The notes: generated by a model not told the origin, from the letters alone. DNA of 64,000 bases from Pasteurella skyensis (GCF_013377295.1 NZ_CP016180.1:434001-498000); one strand, 5' to 3'; positions 16,415-25,799 are shown, counted from the stretch's first letter. Numbers and translations are program-made.

Positions 16415-18100
16415 TTACTCATATGCTTGAGCAAGTTCTAACATTTCTTTAGCGTTGGCGAGGACAGCTTCGGAAATTTTGTTACCTCCAAGTAAACGAG
16501 CCAATGCAGTGATACGCTCTTGTGGTCGTAAATTACTCATTTGGGTTTCAGTTTGCCCATCTTTGACATATTTTTCTACGTTAAAGTGGTGATGACCATA
16601 GCTTGCAACTTGAGGTAGATGGGTCACACATAATACTTGGCATTTTTTTGAAAGTTTACGGAGTAGTTGACCAACAGCAGTGGCTGTTGCACCACTGATG
16701 CCAACATCAACTTCATCAAAAATAAGGGTTGGCGTAGAAAGTTTATTTGCTGTTAAGACTTGTACTGCTAATGAAATTCGTGACAGTTCACCTCCTGACG
16801 CTATTTTAACTAAGGGTTGTGGTTGTTGACCTAAATTACTGCGTAAATTAAAGACGACGTAATCAGCACCATTACTGGAAAGTTTTTCAGGATTATGTTG
16901 TACATCAATAAAGAACTCGCTGTTTTCCATCGCAAGTTGTTTAATTTGTTTTGTTACCTTTTCTGAGAGTTTTTGGCTTGCTTCTAAACGCTTTTGGTAA
17001 ATCTGTTCTGCTAGGTTTAAACACTTTTGGTAGGCGTTCTTTTCATCTGTGATGAGTTGTTCTTCACTCTCTTCAAAATCGATGAACTGCTGAAGCTCTT
17101 GTTGTAACTGCTGATGATGTTTCCATAAACTTTTTGTTGTCACGTTATGTTTACGGGCAAGATCCATTGCTTTACTGATTCGAGATTCTAATTCATTTAA
17201 TAATTGAGGATCTTGTTCAATATTATTGGCAAGGGATTGTATATCAGCACTGGCTTCTTGAATTTGAATAAGTGCCTCATTTAACATTTCTTGAGCAGGT
17301 TTATAGCTAGCATCTACTTCCATTAATTCGTCTAAATATCGAATCGTTTGATATAACATTGAATCAATATTCATTTCTGTATTTTCAGTCAGTAATTCAA
17401 GAGAGTTTTGTGAGAGTGAAATAAGTTGTTCAGCATTAGCTAGGCGATTGTAATTTTCCTCTAACTCTTCAAATTCATTCTCTTTTAAGGCAAATTCATC
17501 AAGCTCTTCCACTTGATATTGAAGTAATTGTTTTTGAGCCAAATTTTCTTGGTAACGTTGTTTATAAGATTTTAATGCTTTGTTTAGTTTTTTCCATTCG
17601 GCATATTGTTTTTCCATTTGAGTAAGCAACGGGCTAATATTGGCATAATTATTAATAATTTCCAGCGGATAGTCATTTTTTAGTAATAATTGTGGAGCGT
17701 GTTGTCCATTAAGATGAATAAGGTATTGCCCCAATTCTCGTAATTGAGAAATAGGTAAAGGACGATTATTTACAAACGCTTTTGAACGACCTTCATTATT
17801 GATCATTCTACGTAGAATACACTCTTGAGGATTATCGTCATCTAATAATTCGTGTTCTTTTAACCATAAAAAGGCAGGGCTGTTTTGTTGCATTAAAAAG
17901 GTAGCAGAAATATCTGCTTTTGTTGCTTTATCACGAATCATTGAACTTTCAGAGCGATAGCCTAAGCACAACCCTAGTGCATCAATACCGATAGATTTAC
18001 CCGCTCCAGTTTCACCTGTAATAACGGACATACCTTCACTTAAGGCAAGGTTAAGTTGGCGGACAATAGCAAAATTATTAATAGTTAAATGAGTAAGCAT
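16415..18100 (-). CDS. recN: DNA repair protein RecN
   Basis: SMC-like ATPase in double-strand break repair, induced by the SOS response. Walker A GETGAGKS lies near residue 30, a long coiled-coil middle (about 155-360) follows, then the signature ASGGELSRISLAVQVL and Walker B TLIFDEVDVGISG. I chose ATG 18100 (MLTHLTINNFAIV), which matches homologues and has GGA eight bases upstream; an in-frame ATG at 18112 would add four residues. Two LexA boxes lie directly upstream. About 560 aa agrees with the family. Confidence 0.96.
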   Translation of the reverse strand: MLTHLTINNFAIVRQLNLALSEGMSVITGETGAGKSIGIDALGLCLGYRSESSMIRDKATKADISATFLMQQNSPAFLWLKEHELLDDDNPQECILRRMINNEGRSKAFVNNRPLPISQLRELGQYLIHLNGQHAPQLLLKNDYPLEIINNYANISPLLTQMEKQYAEWKKLNKALKSYKQRYQENLAQKQLLQYQVEELDEFALKENEFEELEENYNRLANAEQLISLSQNSLELLTENTEMNIDSMLYQTIRYLDELMEVDASYKPAQEMLNEALIQIQEASADIQSLANNIEQDPQLLNELESRISKAMDLARKHNVTTKSLWKHHQQLQQELQQFIDFEESEEQLITDEKNAYQKCLNLAEQIYQKRLEASQKLSEKVTKQIKQLAMENSEFFIDVQHNPEKLSSNGADYVVFNLRSNLGQQPQPLVKIASGGELSRISLAVQVLTANKLSTPTLIFDEVDVGISGATATAVGQLLRKLSKKCQVLCVTHLPQVASYGHHHFNVEKYVKDGQTETQMSNLRPQERITALARLLGGNKISEAVLANAKEMLELAQAYE

Positions 18101-18121
18101 AGCAAAATCCATATAAAAACA

Positions 18122-18137
18122 CTGTATGGATATATAG
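18122..18137. promoter_or_regulatory. LexA box 1 of recN (imperfect)
   Basis: CTGTATGGATATATAG fits CTGT-N8-ACAG with one mismatch in the right half. It is 21 bases upstream of the chosen recN start. Confidence 0.65.
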
Positions 18138-18142
18138 TAATA

Positions 18143-18158
18143 CTGTTTTTTTAAACAG
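18143..18158. promoter_or_regulatory. LexA box 2 of recN
   Basis: CTGTTTTTTTAAACAG is a perfect CTGT-N8-ACAG palindrome within TACTG...CAGTA. A tandem pair of boxes in front of recN is also found in E. coli. Confidence 0.8.
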
Positions 18159-18245
18159 TAAAGTAAAAATTTAGATTTTAAGTATTAATGAGTAATATTA
18201 GGTCAAAATTCAATAAAAATAGCAGAAAAGAAAACGGAAAAAGAA

Positions 18246-18320
18246 TGGCTGGGGTACTAGGATTCGAACCTAGGTATGCTGAGATCAAAACCCAGTGCCT
18301 TACCGCTTGGCGATACCCCA
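18246..18320 (-). tRNA. tRNA-Gln (UUG), copy 1
   Basis: The minus strand folds as a 75-nt tRNA with acceptor TGGGGTA / TACCCCA, anticodon loop TTTTGAT reading UUG, T loop TTCGAAT and an encoded CCA. It is identical in the tRNA body to the copy at 18376, and last in a Met-Leu-Gln-Gln cluster like E. coli metT-leuW-glnUW. Confidence 0.97.
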
Positions 18321-18375
18321 AAATGAAAAAAACTAACCAAAGTTAGTTTACCTGAATGTTTTATTAGTATTAAGA

Positions 18376-18450
18376 TGGCTGGGGTACTAGGATTCGAACC
18401 TAGGTATGCTGAGATCAAAACCCAGTGCCTTACCGCTTGGCGATACCCCA
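18376..18450 (-). tRNA. tRNA-Gln (UUG), copy 2
   Basis: Same 75-nt sequence and anticodon as the copy at 18246, separated from it by 55 bases. Tandem duplicates are normal in this cluster. Confidence 0.97.
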
Positions 18451-18477
18451 ATAATCTTAAAAACACAAACCGAAAAA

Positions 18478-18562
18478 TGGTGCGGAAGGAGGGACTTGAA
18501 CCCACACACCTTGCGGCGCCAGAACCTAAATCTGGTGCGTCTACCAATTTCGCCACTTCCGC
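18478..18562 (-). tRNA. tRNA-Leu (UAG)
   Basis: An 85-nt class II tRNA on the minus strand: acceptor GCGGAAG / CTTCCGC, anticodon stem CCAGA / TCTGG with loop TTTAGGT (anticodon UAG), long variable arm, discriminator A and encoded CCA. Confidence 0.96.
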
Positions 18563-18578
18563 AACTTGAAAATAAAAA

Positions 18579-18655
18579 TGGTGGCTATGACGAGATTCGA
18601 ACTTGTGACCCCAACATTATGAGTGTTGTGCTCTAACCAGCTGAGCTACATAGCC
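18579..18655 (-). tRNA. tRNA-Met (CAU), elongator type
   Basis: A 77-nt tRNA with acceptor GGCTATG / CATAGCC, anticodon loop CTCATAA reading CAU, discriminator A and encoded CCA. The first base pair is a normal G-C and the anticodon stem lacks three G-C pairs, so it is the elongator. It is first in the minus-strand cluster. Confidence 0.95.
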
Positions 18656-18821
18656 ATTTTTATTTTTAAATTACATTACCATATCGGCTTTGCGGGGTGT
18701 ATTATGCTGATTTCAACAGGATTCGTCAAATACTTTTTTATGAAAAAATCGTTTTTTTGTATTAGTTGAATGCAAAATCAACAGTTTGTTTTTAAATCAA
18801 CCATTGAAATAAAATTTGATA

Positions 18822-19637
18822 CTAAATTTCTATTTTGAGTTGCTGTAGTACAGGGGGGATTTCAGGCATTATACTTTCCCATAAATAAAAGGAGTAAGCA
18901 GCTTGTCCTACCAACATTCCCAAACCATCTTGAACTTGTTTTGCACCATTTTTTATAGCATAGTGTAAAAAAGGTGTGTTCATATTTGAAGCATATTGCA
19001 TATCATACACTTTTGAATGTTGCAAAAGATGAGATGGTAGTGGGACATATTTTCCTTGTAATCCCAATGAGGTAGCATTAATAATTAAATCAAAAGATTG
19101 GTGATTCAATTGCTCAAGAGTAGTGGTTGTAATATGCCCAAATTTTGCAAATTTTTGTGTTAATGTCACCGCTTTGGCTAAGGTTCGGTTATAGAGAGTA
19201 ATAGTTTGCTTTCTATTTAAGAGTGGATATAGTACGCCTTTTGTTGCTCCTCCAGCTCCTAAAATAAGAATATTTTGATTTTCAGTGAGCCATCCTAAGC
19301 GCTCCAAATCCATAACCAAACCCATTCCATCGGTATTATCTGCATATAAATTTCCATTATCTAACAATTTTAGTGTGTTGCAAGCCTCTGCTAATAAACA
19401 GCTTTCACTATGGCAATCGGCTAATTGAAACGCTTCTTCTTTAAATGGTGCAGTAATATTTGCGCCTTTTGCACCTTGTTGAAAGAAATCATAAATTTGC
19501 TGTTTAAAAAGCGTGCTATCACCTAATTGTGCTGAATAATCAATATTTTTACCTGTTTGCTGTGCAAAAAGTTGATGGATACGAGGTGATTTACTTTGTG
19601 AAATAGGGTTTCCCCAAACAGCATATTTATTCATCAT
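18822..19637 (-). CDS. aroE: Shikimate dehydrogenase (NADP+)
   Basis: Reduces 3-dehydroshikimate to shikimate for aromatic synthesis. The 271 aa include the substrate site AVWGNPISQSKSPRIHQLF, the catalytic Lys in ITAPFKEEAF, the NADP fold ILGAGGATKGVLYPL with phosphate-contacting NRT, and the C-terminal DGLGMLVGQAAYSF. It ends a minus-strand run yrdD-tsaC-aroE with no spacing (its ATG abuts the tsaC stop), the same order found around aroE in many gammaproteobacteria. Confidence 0.97.
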   Translation of the reverse strand: MMNKYAVWGNPISQSKSPRIHQLFAQQTGKNIDYSAQLGDSTLFKQQIYDFFQQGAKGANITAPFKEEAFQLADCHSESCLLAEACNTLKLLDNGNLYADNTDGMGLVMDLERLGWLTENQNILILGAGGATKGVLYPLLNRKQTITLYNRTLAKAVTLTQKFAKFGHITTTTLEQLNHQSFDLIINATSLGLQGKYVPLPSHLLQHSKVYDMQYASNMNTPFLHYAIKNGAKQVQDGLGMLVGQAAYSFYLWESIMPEIPPVLQQLKIEI

Positions 19638-20192
19638 TTACCCTTGTCTAAAAATGTATTGAGTAAAAATATCTCTAATTTCAGAAGGTTTCGTTTTTCC
19701 TCCTGTTGAGGCATTTAAAATTGGAAAGTGTTCACCAAATTGTTGTTGTACTTCTTCCACTGTATAGCAAGGAGGCATTCCTGAAAGATTAGCACTTGTT
19801 GATGTAATTGCACTTTGGGTGGCATTGCAAAGTTGAGAAATTGCAAAAAGTTTACACAATCTTACCGCTATAGTATCAAACTTACCTGTTAAATAGTGTG
19901 AAACAGTTGATTTTGCAGGCATTATCCAAGTAATAGCTTGCTCACCTATCTGATAAAATCTATTCCATTCTGTTTCCGTTAACTTTGTTTCATCAATATA
20001 GGGTAATAGAAATTGAGGATCAGATGCGAGTAAAATTAATCCTTTGTCCTCAGGACGATTTTTTAATTGTAATAATGCTTGAACAGCTTGTTCACTGTGT
20101 GGATTACAGCCCAAACCAAAAACGGCTTCTGTAGGGTAGGCTATCACGTTGTTTTGGTTAAATTGTTCAATGATTTGTTCAAAAGAGTACAT
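19638..20192 (-). CDS. tsaC: Threonylcarbamoyl-AMP synthase (TsaC/YrdC)
   Basis: First step of the t6A37 tRNA modification: makes threonylcarbamoyl-AMP from Thr, bicarbonate and ATP. The 184 aa have the Sua5/YrdC fold with AYPTEAVFGLGCNP near residue 18, LKNRPEDKGLILLA and TSTSANLSGMPPC. It overlaps yrdD by one base and abuts aroE, so translation is probably coupled. Confidence 0.95.
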   Translation of the reverse strand: MYSFEQIIEQFNQNNVIAYPTEAVFGLGCNPHSEQAVQALLQLKNRPEDKGLILLASDPQFLLPYIDETKLTETEWNRFYQIGEQAITWIMPAKSTVSHYLTGKFDTIAVRLCKLFAISQLCNATQSAITSTSANLSGMPPCYTVEEVQQQFGEHFPILNASTGGKTKPSEIRDIFTQYIFRQG

Positions 20193-20719
20193 TAATCTTC
20201 CTTGTTAAATAAGTACTGGCAGTGTGTGTTAGCGCAGAGGTACATTAAGTTTCCTCGCTGTTTTTTTTCGATTACTAATTCACTGCGGCATTGAGGGCAT
20301 TGTTTTTGGATTGGTTTGCTGGGTAAAGTAAATTTACACTTTGGGAATCCTAAGCAGCCATAAAATATTTTTCCAGATCGCCCTGTTCGAGCAACTAACT
20401 TCTCTTTTTTACATTCAGGGCAATCAAACTCAATTTCTTGAGGTTCTTCGTGAACCGTAAAATGGCAATAAGGATAATGGCTACAACCAATAAAAATACC
20501 ATAAGTCCCTTGTTTTAATTGTAAAAAATAACCACATTCAGGACACTGTTCTTCTAGGGTTTTAATAATATGGTAATTTTGATGTAATGGTTTTAAATAA
20601 TCACAATCAGGGTAGCTTGTACAACCTAAAAAAAGCCCCTTTTTACCTTTTTTGATTTGCAAAGGTGCATTACATTGAGGGCAATGTTCAGTCTGTTTTT
20701 TAGGTTGAAAGAGGCTCAT
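20192..20719 (-). CDS. yrdD: Topoisomerase-type zinc-ribbon protein (YrdD)
   Basis: The 175 aa consist of four tandem C4 zinc modules like those at the C-terminus of DNA topoisomerase I. They start at CPQCNAPL, CPECGYFL, CPECKKEK and CPQCRSEL, each followed by a glycine-rich knuckle and a second Cys pair. No catalytic domain is present. The function is unknown; nucleic-acid binding is inferred. It heads the operon with tsaC and aroE. Confidence 0.9.
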   Translation of the reverse strand: MSLFQPKKQTEHCPQCNAPLQIKKGKKGLFLGCTSYPDCDYLKPLHQNYHIIKTLEEQCPECGYFLQLKQGTYGIFIGCSHYPYCHFTVHEEPQEIEFDCPECKKEKLVARTGRSGKIFYGCLGFPKCKFTLPSKPIQKQCPQCRSELVIEKKQRGNLMYLCANTHCQYLFNKED

Positions 20720-20730
20720 TTTAAGTTTAA

Positions 20731-21035
20731 CTATATTAATTTATATTCAATCACAAAAAATTCATTATCATTCGGATAGATATCTCGAATAACAGTTTTT
20801 AATTGCTCTAATGTCATATTTTCTTGTTTAGCGTGTTCTTCATTTAATTGTTCAAATAAAATAGGAGTCACAGAGCTAACTTGAATTTTAGCAAAGAAGC
20901 GATCCGTTTCATTGGTAAACACCTCTAAAATTTGGTTAGGTTTGAAATAAGATTCTGCCTTATCTCGAATTGTAATGGTTTTTTTACTACTTAAAATATC
21001 TTGTTCAAATCGTTCAAAAAAGTGATTTTATTCAT
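20731..21035 (-). pseudogene. yqfB: N4-acetylcytidine amidohydrolase YqfB (ASCH domain), frame broken near the start
   Basis: The frame ending at 20731 reads ERFEQDILSSKKTITIRDKA through DIYPNDNEFFVIEYKLI, closely matching the whole of E. coli YqfB (103 aa). The natural start is ATG 21035, overlapping the recX stop, giving MNKIT. After it a run of six T on the coding strand must be seven to give MNKITFFERFEQDIL; as written the frame shifts and stops. YqfB hydrolyses N4-acetylcytidine. The loss is either real inactivation or a homopolymer miscall. Later in-frame ATGs would remove the N-terminal third with the catalytic Lys region. Confidence 0.85.
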
Positions 21036-21471
21036 TATATTCTCCATTGATTAAGTCATTAAAATATTCAACATCAAAACCACGACCAAGCATAAATCGC
21101 CACATTTTTTGTTTGGCTTTGAGATCCCAATGTAATGGTTTTTTCTTGTTAAATACTTTCTGTGCTAAGTTATACCAATCAATTTCACTTTCATCAAGTT
21201 TTTGTGAAATAATTTTATTAGACACACCTTTCATTTGAAGTTCTTGTTGAATTTTTTTTGCGCCAAAACCTGCCGATGAACGATAACGAATATAGCTTTC
21301 ACAAAAGCGCTCATCACTTTGCCAATTATTACTTTGAGCGTCATAAATGGCTTGTTCTATTTCATTTTCAAGATAGGATTTTTGTATCATTTTTTGACGT
21401 AATTCTTGCTCACTATAATCCCGGCGAGAAAGTAGGTAAATGATATATTGGATTGCTGTATATTTTGACAT
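21028..21471 (-). CDS. recX: RecA regulatory protein RecX
   Basis: Small helical inhibitor of RecA filaments. I chose ATG 21471 (MSKYTAIQYIIYLLSRRDYSEQELRQKM), as homologues begin here and the earlier in-frame ATGs lie inside the recA-recX hairpin. Three-helix repeats are visible: YSEQELRQKM, NWQSDERFCESYIRYRS, and GFGAKKIQQELQMKG. About 147 aa is normal. It lies directly downstream of recA, as in other gammaproteobacteria, separated by a hairpin that should limit its expression. Confidence 0.9.
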   Translation of the reverse strand: MSKYTAIQYIIYLLSRRDYSEQELRQKMIQKSYLENEIEQAIYDAQSNNWQSDERFCESYIRYRSSAGFGAKKIQQELQMKGVSNKIISQKLDESEIDWYNLAQKVFNKKKPLHWDLKAKQKMWRFMLGRGFDVEYFNDLINGEYNE

Positions 21472-21493
21472 AGTAGATGTGAGAATTGATTGA

Positions 21494-21524
21494 ACACCCA
21501 TCATCATTGTTAGATGATGGGTGT
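21494..21524 (-). terminator. Hairpin between recA and recX
   Basis: A perfect 12-bp stem ACACCCATCATC / GATGATGGGTGT has a seven-base loop and starts 13 bases after the recA stop. There is no strong T run after it on the minus strand, so it probably attenuates rather than ends transcription, as at the recA-recX junction of E. coli. Confidence 0.7.
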
Positions 21525-21536
21525 GAAGTGTAACGA

Positions 21537-22631
21537 TTAAAGTTCTTCGTCAGCAGCGTCTGTCGTTTTGTTTTTAGTATTACCTATTGTGATAGGTTCA
21601 ATAAAATCCGCTTCTTTTTTATTCATTAAAAGATCACGAAGGTCTTTTTCTAATTTTTCAGTCACTTCTGGGTGTTCTTTTAACCATTTAATTGCATTTG
21701 CTTTGCCTTGACCAATTTTATCGCCTTCATAAGAGAACCAAGCCCCCGCTTTATTGATCATTTTATGGTTTACCGCAAGAGTTAAGAGTTCTCCCGTTTT
21801 AGAAATACCCTCTCCATACATAATATCAAAGAATGCTTCACGGAATGGCGGTGCTACTTTATTTTTAACTACTTTTACCTTAGTTTCATTACCTACAATC
21901 TCGTCACCATTTTTAATAGCAGTAGAGCGACGAATATCTAAACGCACTGATGCGTAGAATTTGAGGGCATTACCACCTGTTGTAGTTTCAGGATTACCAA
22001 ACATTACACCAATTTTCATACGAATTTGGTTAATAAAAATCACTAAGCAGTTAGCATTTTTGATATTTCCTGTTAATTTACGTAGTGCTTGAGACATCAA
22101 ACGCGCTTGTAATCCCATATGAGAATCGCCCATATCACCTTCAATTTCTGCTTTTGGTGTAAGAGCGGCAACAGAATCTACCACAATCATATCTACAGCA
22201 CCAGAACGCACCAAAGCATCACAAATGTCTAATGCTTGCTCTCCATTGTCAGGCTGAGAGATTAATAATTCTTTAGTATCAACGCCTAATTTTGTTGCAT
22301 ATACAGGATCTAAAGCGTGTTCTGCATCAATAAATGCACAGGTTTTACCTGATTTTTGAGCCTGAGCAATCGCTGAAAGGGTAAGCGTGGTTTTACCTGA
22401 AGATTCAGGGCCATAAATTTCCACGACACGTCCCATTGGTAAACCACCGATACCTAAGGCAATATCAAGCCCTAAAGAGCCTGTTGAAATAGATTCAATA
22501 TCAAGCTTACGATTTTCACCTAAACGCATAATAGAACCTTTACCAAATTGTTTTTCAATCTGAGCGAGTGCTGCATTTAATGCTTTCTCTTTGTTGCTAT
22601 CGGTAGCGTTTTCTGTTTTGTTAGTTGCCAT
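21537..22631 (-). CDS. recA: Recombinase RecA
   Basis: Strand-exchange ATPase and SOS co-protease. The 364 aa show Walker [27 protein letters not shown], the L1/L2 DNA-binding region ([26 protein letters not shown]) and an acidic C-terminus ending DAADEEL. A LexA box 51-66 bases upstream of the start shows SOS control. Length and sequence are ordinary. Confidence 0.99.
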   Translation of the reverse strand: MATNKTENATDSNKEKALNAALAQIEKQFGKGSIMRLGENRKLDIESISTGSLGLDIALGIGGLPMGRVVEIYGPESSGKTTLTLSAIAQAQKSGKTCAFIDAEHALDPVYATKLGVDTKELLISQPDNGEQALDICDALVRSGAVDMIVVDSVAALTPKAEIEGDMGDSHMGLQARLMSQALRKLTGNIKNANCLVIFINQIRMKIGVMFGNPETTTGGNALKFYASVRLDIRRSTAIKNGDEIVGNETKVKVVKNKVAPPFREAFFDIMYGEGISKTGELLTLAVNHKMINKAGAWFSYEGDKIGQGKANAIKWLKEHPEVTEKLEKDLRDLLMNKKEADFIEPITIGNTKNKTTDAADEEL

Positions 22632-22681
22632 TGTGACGATCCTTTTTAATTCAAACTAAATGTGTTGAGAAGAATAATATA

Positions 22682-22697
22682 CTGTTTGGATATACAG
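22682..22697. promoter_or_regulatory. LexA box of recA
   Basis: CTGTTTGGATATACAG is a perfect CTGT-N8-ACAG operator flanked by TA and TG, 51 bases upstream of recA. Confidence 0.88.
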
Positions 22698-22738
22698 TGC
22701 AAGCCTGTTTTTTGATTTTTGCGATCTTTGTCTAAAAA

Positions 22739-23353
22739 TTAAACTTTAATACTGTTTTTTGAAATAGTAGTACCTCTATTCTCTTCAAATGGATTGAGTG
22801 CATTTATCATCATTATTTTTTCAAATTCCATTATTTCTTGATAAGGAATATCAATCAATTTTATTTTTTTCTGCTCCAGTAAATAGCTTAACTGTGTGCC
22901 TTTTAATAAAAAGTGTTTAGAACTATACCATTGATTTTCTTTAAGAAAAATAAGATTTCCGATGGAGCAATCACTGACAAAACCATTATTGATAATAATG
23001 ATTTCATCACAATGGGTATTTTTTAATGATGTTAACTGCTCTCGATTGGTGTATTTGAATTGATACTCCAGATTTTGACTATAGACACATTGAAAAGTAT
23101 CAATTTTATGAGGAGTATAAGGATAAACATTAATTTTAAAATCAGTTGCATTATAGTCAATGCGACAACGTACTAATCCTTTTTGAAAGGCTCTAGGAAG
23201 GGTAAAATTGGTAAAAATTTGATCTAATCTTACCGCTTGAGTACGCTTAAAATAGTGTTTTATCGCATAATCAACACGTTGTTGATGATAGGGTAAGTTT
23301 TGTACTTTACCATCAATAATGGCAAGGGTTTCAAACAGAGGATATTGGCACAT
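22739..23353 (-). CDS. pabC: Aminotransferase class IV, probable 4-amino-4-deoxychorismate lyase
   Basis: Releases p-aminobenzoate from aminodeoxychorismate using PLP. The 204 aa are short for PabC (about 270). They retain CQYPLFETLAI at the start, SLKNTHCDE with the likely PLP lysine, and DCSIGNLIFLKENQW, matching the family pattern with N-(I/L)-F. The gene overlaps pabB by 23 bases, which supports a folate role. The compact form next to pabB is known in Haemophilus-type genomes. The exact reaction is inferred from context. Confidence 0.8.
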   Translation of the reverse strand: MCQYPLFETLAIIDGKVQNLPYHQQRVDYAIKHYFKRTQAVRLDQIFTNFTLPRAFQKGLVRCRIDYNATDFKINVYPYTPHKIDTFQCVYSQNLEYQFKYTNREQLTSLKNTHCDEIIIINNGFVSDCSIGNLIFLKENQWYSSKHFLLKGTQLSYLLEQKKIKLIDIPYQEIMEFEKIMMINALNPFEENRGTTISKNSIKV

Positions 23354-24338
23354 ATACTTTCTCTAAAATTTCATTATATTCATCTTCAGCATTACTTTGC
23401 GAGGTAATACCTCCACCACTGCGAAACAGTAAATTTTCTCCCTGCTGTTCAATATAGCGAATAGCAACGGCACTTTCCAAACTCTCACCATCAAAATAAC
23501 CAAAGACACCCGTGTAGTAGCCTCTTGGTTGCTTTTCTACTTGTTGGATAATCTGTACTGTTTTGGCTTTAGGTGCACCACTGATAGAACCAGCTGGTAA
23601 TAACGTAGCGAGTAATGAACCGATTCTATTTTGCCATTGAGAGGTTAAGTCACCACAAATTTCTGAGCTGGTTTGATAAATCTCACCTTTATGAGTGTGT
23701 AATTTTTCGATGTAACGGTATTTTTTAACCTGAATATTTTGAGCCACGAGAGCTAAATCATTACGAATTAAATCTACAATAGTATTGTGTTCTGCAATCT
23801 CTTTTTCGCAATTAAGTAGAGTTTGTTTAGCATTTTTTTTATTAGCATTGATTGTTCCCTTCATTGGATAGGAATAAATTTTATTATTTTTAATACGAAT
23901 AAAGGTTTCAGGTGAAAAACAGACAAATTGATTATTGAGTAATAATTTATATTTGGCTTGTGTAGCAAAAAATAATTCTTCCAAACTGTAATTAGTCTGA
24001 AGTTGAGTTGGATAGGTTAAATTTAATAGATAACTATTACCCGCTTGAATGTGTTGTTTAACTAATGTAAATCCCTGTTTATATTCGGTATATTCCATAG
24101 GAGTAAATGAAAATTCAAAAGGTTTAGATACGATTTTTCTTTCATTTAGATTATTTTTGCAAAAAAATTCAAACATCATACCGCTTGTTTGAGTTTGCGT
24201 AAGGGGAAAAATTAATGGTTTTTGTTGCTCAAAATCAATAATAAATAAAAAAGAGGCTTTTTCTTTTCCTAATTGATTCGCCATTTGTATAAAAGAGTGC
24301 ATTCTTTTAATGTTGTTCGGTATAATCTCGTTATTCAT
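23331..24338 (-). CDS. pabB: Aminodeoxychorismate synthase component I
   Basis: Aminates chorismate on the way to p-aminobenzoate and folate. The 335 aa lack the N-terminal extension of longer PabB/TrpE but keep the chorismate-binding core: YPMKGTI with the catalytic Lys, HNTIVDLIRNDLALVA, and LLPAGSISGAPKAKT plus GYYTGVFGYFDG. Its partner glutaminase PabA is encoded at 25800 beyond divergent rmuC. pabC follows in overlap. Divergent start with rmuC (22 bases apart) implies back-to-back promoters in a very small space. Confidence 0.92.
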   Translation of the reverse strand: MNNEIIPNNIKRMHSFIQMANQLGKEKASFLFIIDFEQQKPLIFPLTQTQTSGMMFEFFCKNNLNERKIVSKPFEFSFTPMEYTEYKQGFTLVKQHIQAGNSYLLNLTYPTQLQTNYSLEELFFATQAKYKLLLNNQFVCFSPETFIRIKNNKIYSYPMKGTINANKKNAKQTLLNCEKEIAEHNTIVDLIRNDLALVAQNIQVKKYRYIEKLHTHKGEIYQTSSEICGDLTSQWQNRIGSLLATLLPAGSISGAPKAKTVQIIQQVEKQPRGYYTGVFGYFDGESLESAVAIRYIEQQGENLLFRSGGGITSQSNAEDEYNEILEKVYVPISSV

Positions 24339-24359
24339 TTTTTATTAAAGGGTAAGATT

Positions 24360-25796
24360 TTGAGTATTGTGGAAACATTTTACTGGTTATATGGAAGTTT
24401 GGCTATTGTCATTTTGATTGCAATATGGCTTTTTTTCAGTCGTCACCATATACAACAACAGCTAGCAACCTTATCTCAAAAGTATGAGGAAACCGTTGAA
24501 GATAAAACACAGGTCGAGCAGTGGGCTATTCAACAAAATGCAAAATTAGAATCAGCGATCGAAAGATTAAAAGAGCGAGACGTTATGATTAAAGGGCTAC
24601 AACAAGAGAGTCAATCTTTATCTGCTCAGTTTAATCAAAAGCAACTAGAACTGACTCAATTACGCACAACTTTATATGAAAAACAAGCTAACTTTGAAGA
24701 ACAGCAACGTAATTTTGTAGAAGTAAAACAGCAGTTAAATACGGAATTTCAACATCTTGCTCAAAAGATTTTAGATGAAAAGACAAAATCTTTTAGTGAA
24801 AGTAATCAATCTTCAATCAATTTATTATTAAAACCATTCAAAGAACAGATTGATCAGTTTCAAAAACGAGTGAATGAAGTGCATAGTGAATCGGTAAAAG
24901 GCAATGCAAATTTAGAGTCTGAAATTAAGCGAGTATTAGAAATAGGGCTTTCTATGTCGCAAGAGGCACAGAATTTAACAACAGCATTAAAAGGAGATAA
25001 TAAAGTTGTTGGAAACTGGGGTGAAATTCAGCTTGAAAGTGCCTTACAATCTGCGGGGCTTTTAAAAGATGAACATTATCTCGAGCAAGAAAGCTATCAC
25101 AATGACGAAGGTAAGCGTTTTGCTCCTGATTTTATTGTGAAACTACCTGACAATAAACATTTGGTACTAGATAGCAAAGTATCTTTAGTAGCTTATGACA
25201 AAGCGGTACGATCCGATGAAGATTTTGCAATTTCTCAAGCCTTAAATGAACATTGCAAATCGTTACGTACTCATATTGATGGACTTTCTAAGAAAAATTA
25301 CAGTCAGTTATTAGGTATCACCAGCCCTGATTTTGTATTGATGTTTGTACCTATTGAACCCGCTTATATTGAAGCGATGAAACACGATCCTCAATTGTTT
25401 AATTATGGTTATGAACGTAATGTTATTTTAGTTTCTCATACGACACTGATGCCTATTTTACGTACTGTAGCAAATTTATGGCGAATTGAACGAGGCAATA
25501 CAGAGGCTCGTGAAATCAGTGAAAAAGCAGGGGATATTTATAATCAAGTCTGTGTGATAGCTGAGCGTTTAAACAGCTTAGGAAAGACATTAACCACCGT
25601 GAATAAACACTATAATGATACAGTTACGTCTGTTGTTGGACAGCGTGGATTAGTGGGGAAAGTTGAACGTTTTCAAAGTCTCTCTGCAAAAGCAATTCAA
25701 AATAAACCACCACAAATAGAGCCATTAACCAATGATTTTGATACTACTCGTTTAGAGTTATTGGTTGAACAGCAAAAAGATACAATAGAGCAGTAA
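24360..25796 (+). CDS. rmuC: DNA recombination protein RmuC
   Basis: Membrane-anchored protein of the PD-(D/E)XK-like RmuC family that limits inverted-repeat recombination in E. coli. I chose TTG 24360 (read as MSIVETFYWLYG) because AAGGG lies about 8 bases upstream and the longer frame back to 24273 would run into divergent pabB. There is one N-terminal membrane helix (about 12-30), a coiled coil (about 35-190), then the conserved core GNWGEIQLESALQSAGL, VLDSKVSLVAYD and FVPIEPAYIEA. It may be cotranscribed with pabA (3-base gap). Confidence 0.93.
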   Translation: MSIVETFYWLYGSLAIVILIAIWLFFSRHHIQQQLATLSQKYEETVEDKTQVEQWAIQQNAKLESAIERLKERDVMIKGLQQESQSLSAQFNQKQLELTQLRTTLYEKQANFEEQQRNFVEVKQQLNTEFQHLAQKILDEKTKSFSESNQSSINLLLKPFKEQIDQFQKRVNEVHSESVKGNANLESEIKRVLEIGLSMSQEAQNLTTALKGDNKVVGNWGEIQLESALQSAGLLKDEHYLEQESYHNDEGKRFAPDFIVKLPDNKHLVLDSKVSLVAYDKAVRSDEDFAISQALNEHCKSLRTHIDGLSKKNYSQLLGITSPDFVLMFVPIEPAYIEAMKHDPQLFNYGYERNVILVSHTTLMPILRTVANLWRIERGNTEAREISEKAGDIYNQVCVIAERLNSLGKTLTTVNKHYNDTVTSVVGQRGLVGKVERFQSLSAKAIQNKPPQIEPLTNDFDTTRLELLVEQQKDTIEQ

Positions 25797-25799
25797 TAA

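Noticed and set aside
18257-18636. Frames across the tRNA cluster (both strands)
   Set aside because: Artefacts of translating tRNA-Gln, -Leu and -Met genes (GVLGFEPRYAEIKTQ and similar).
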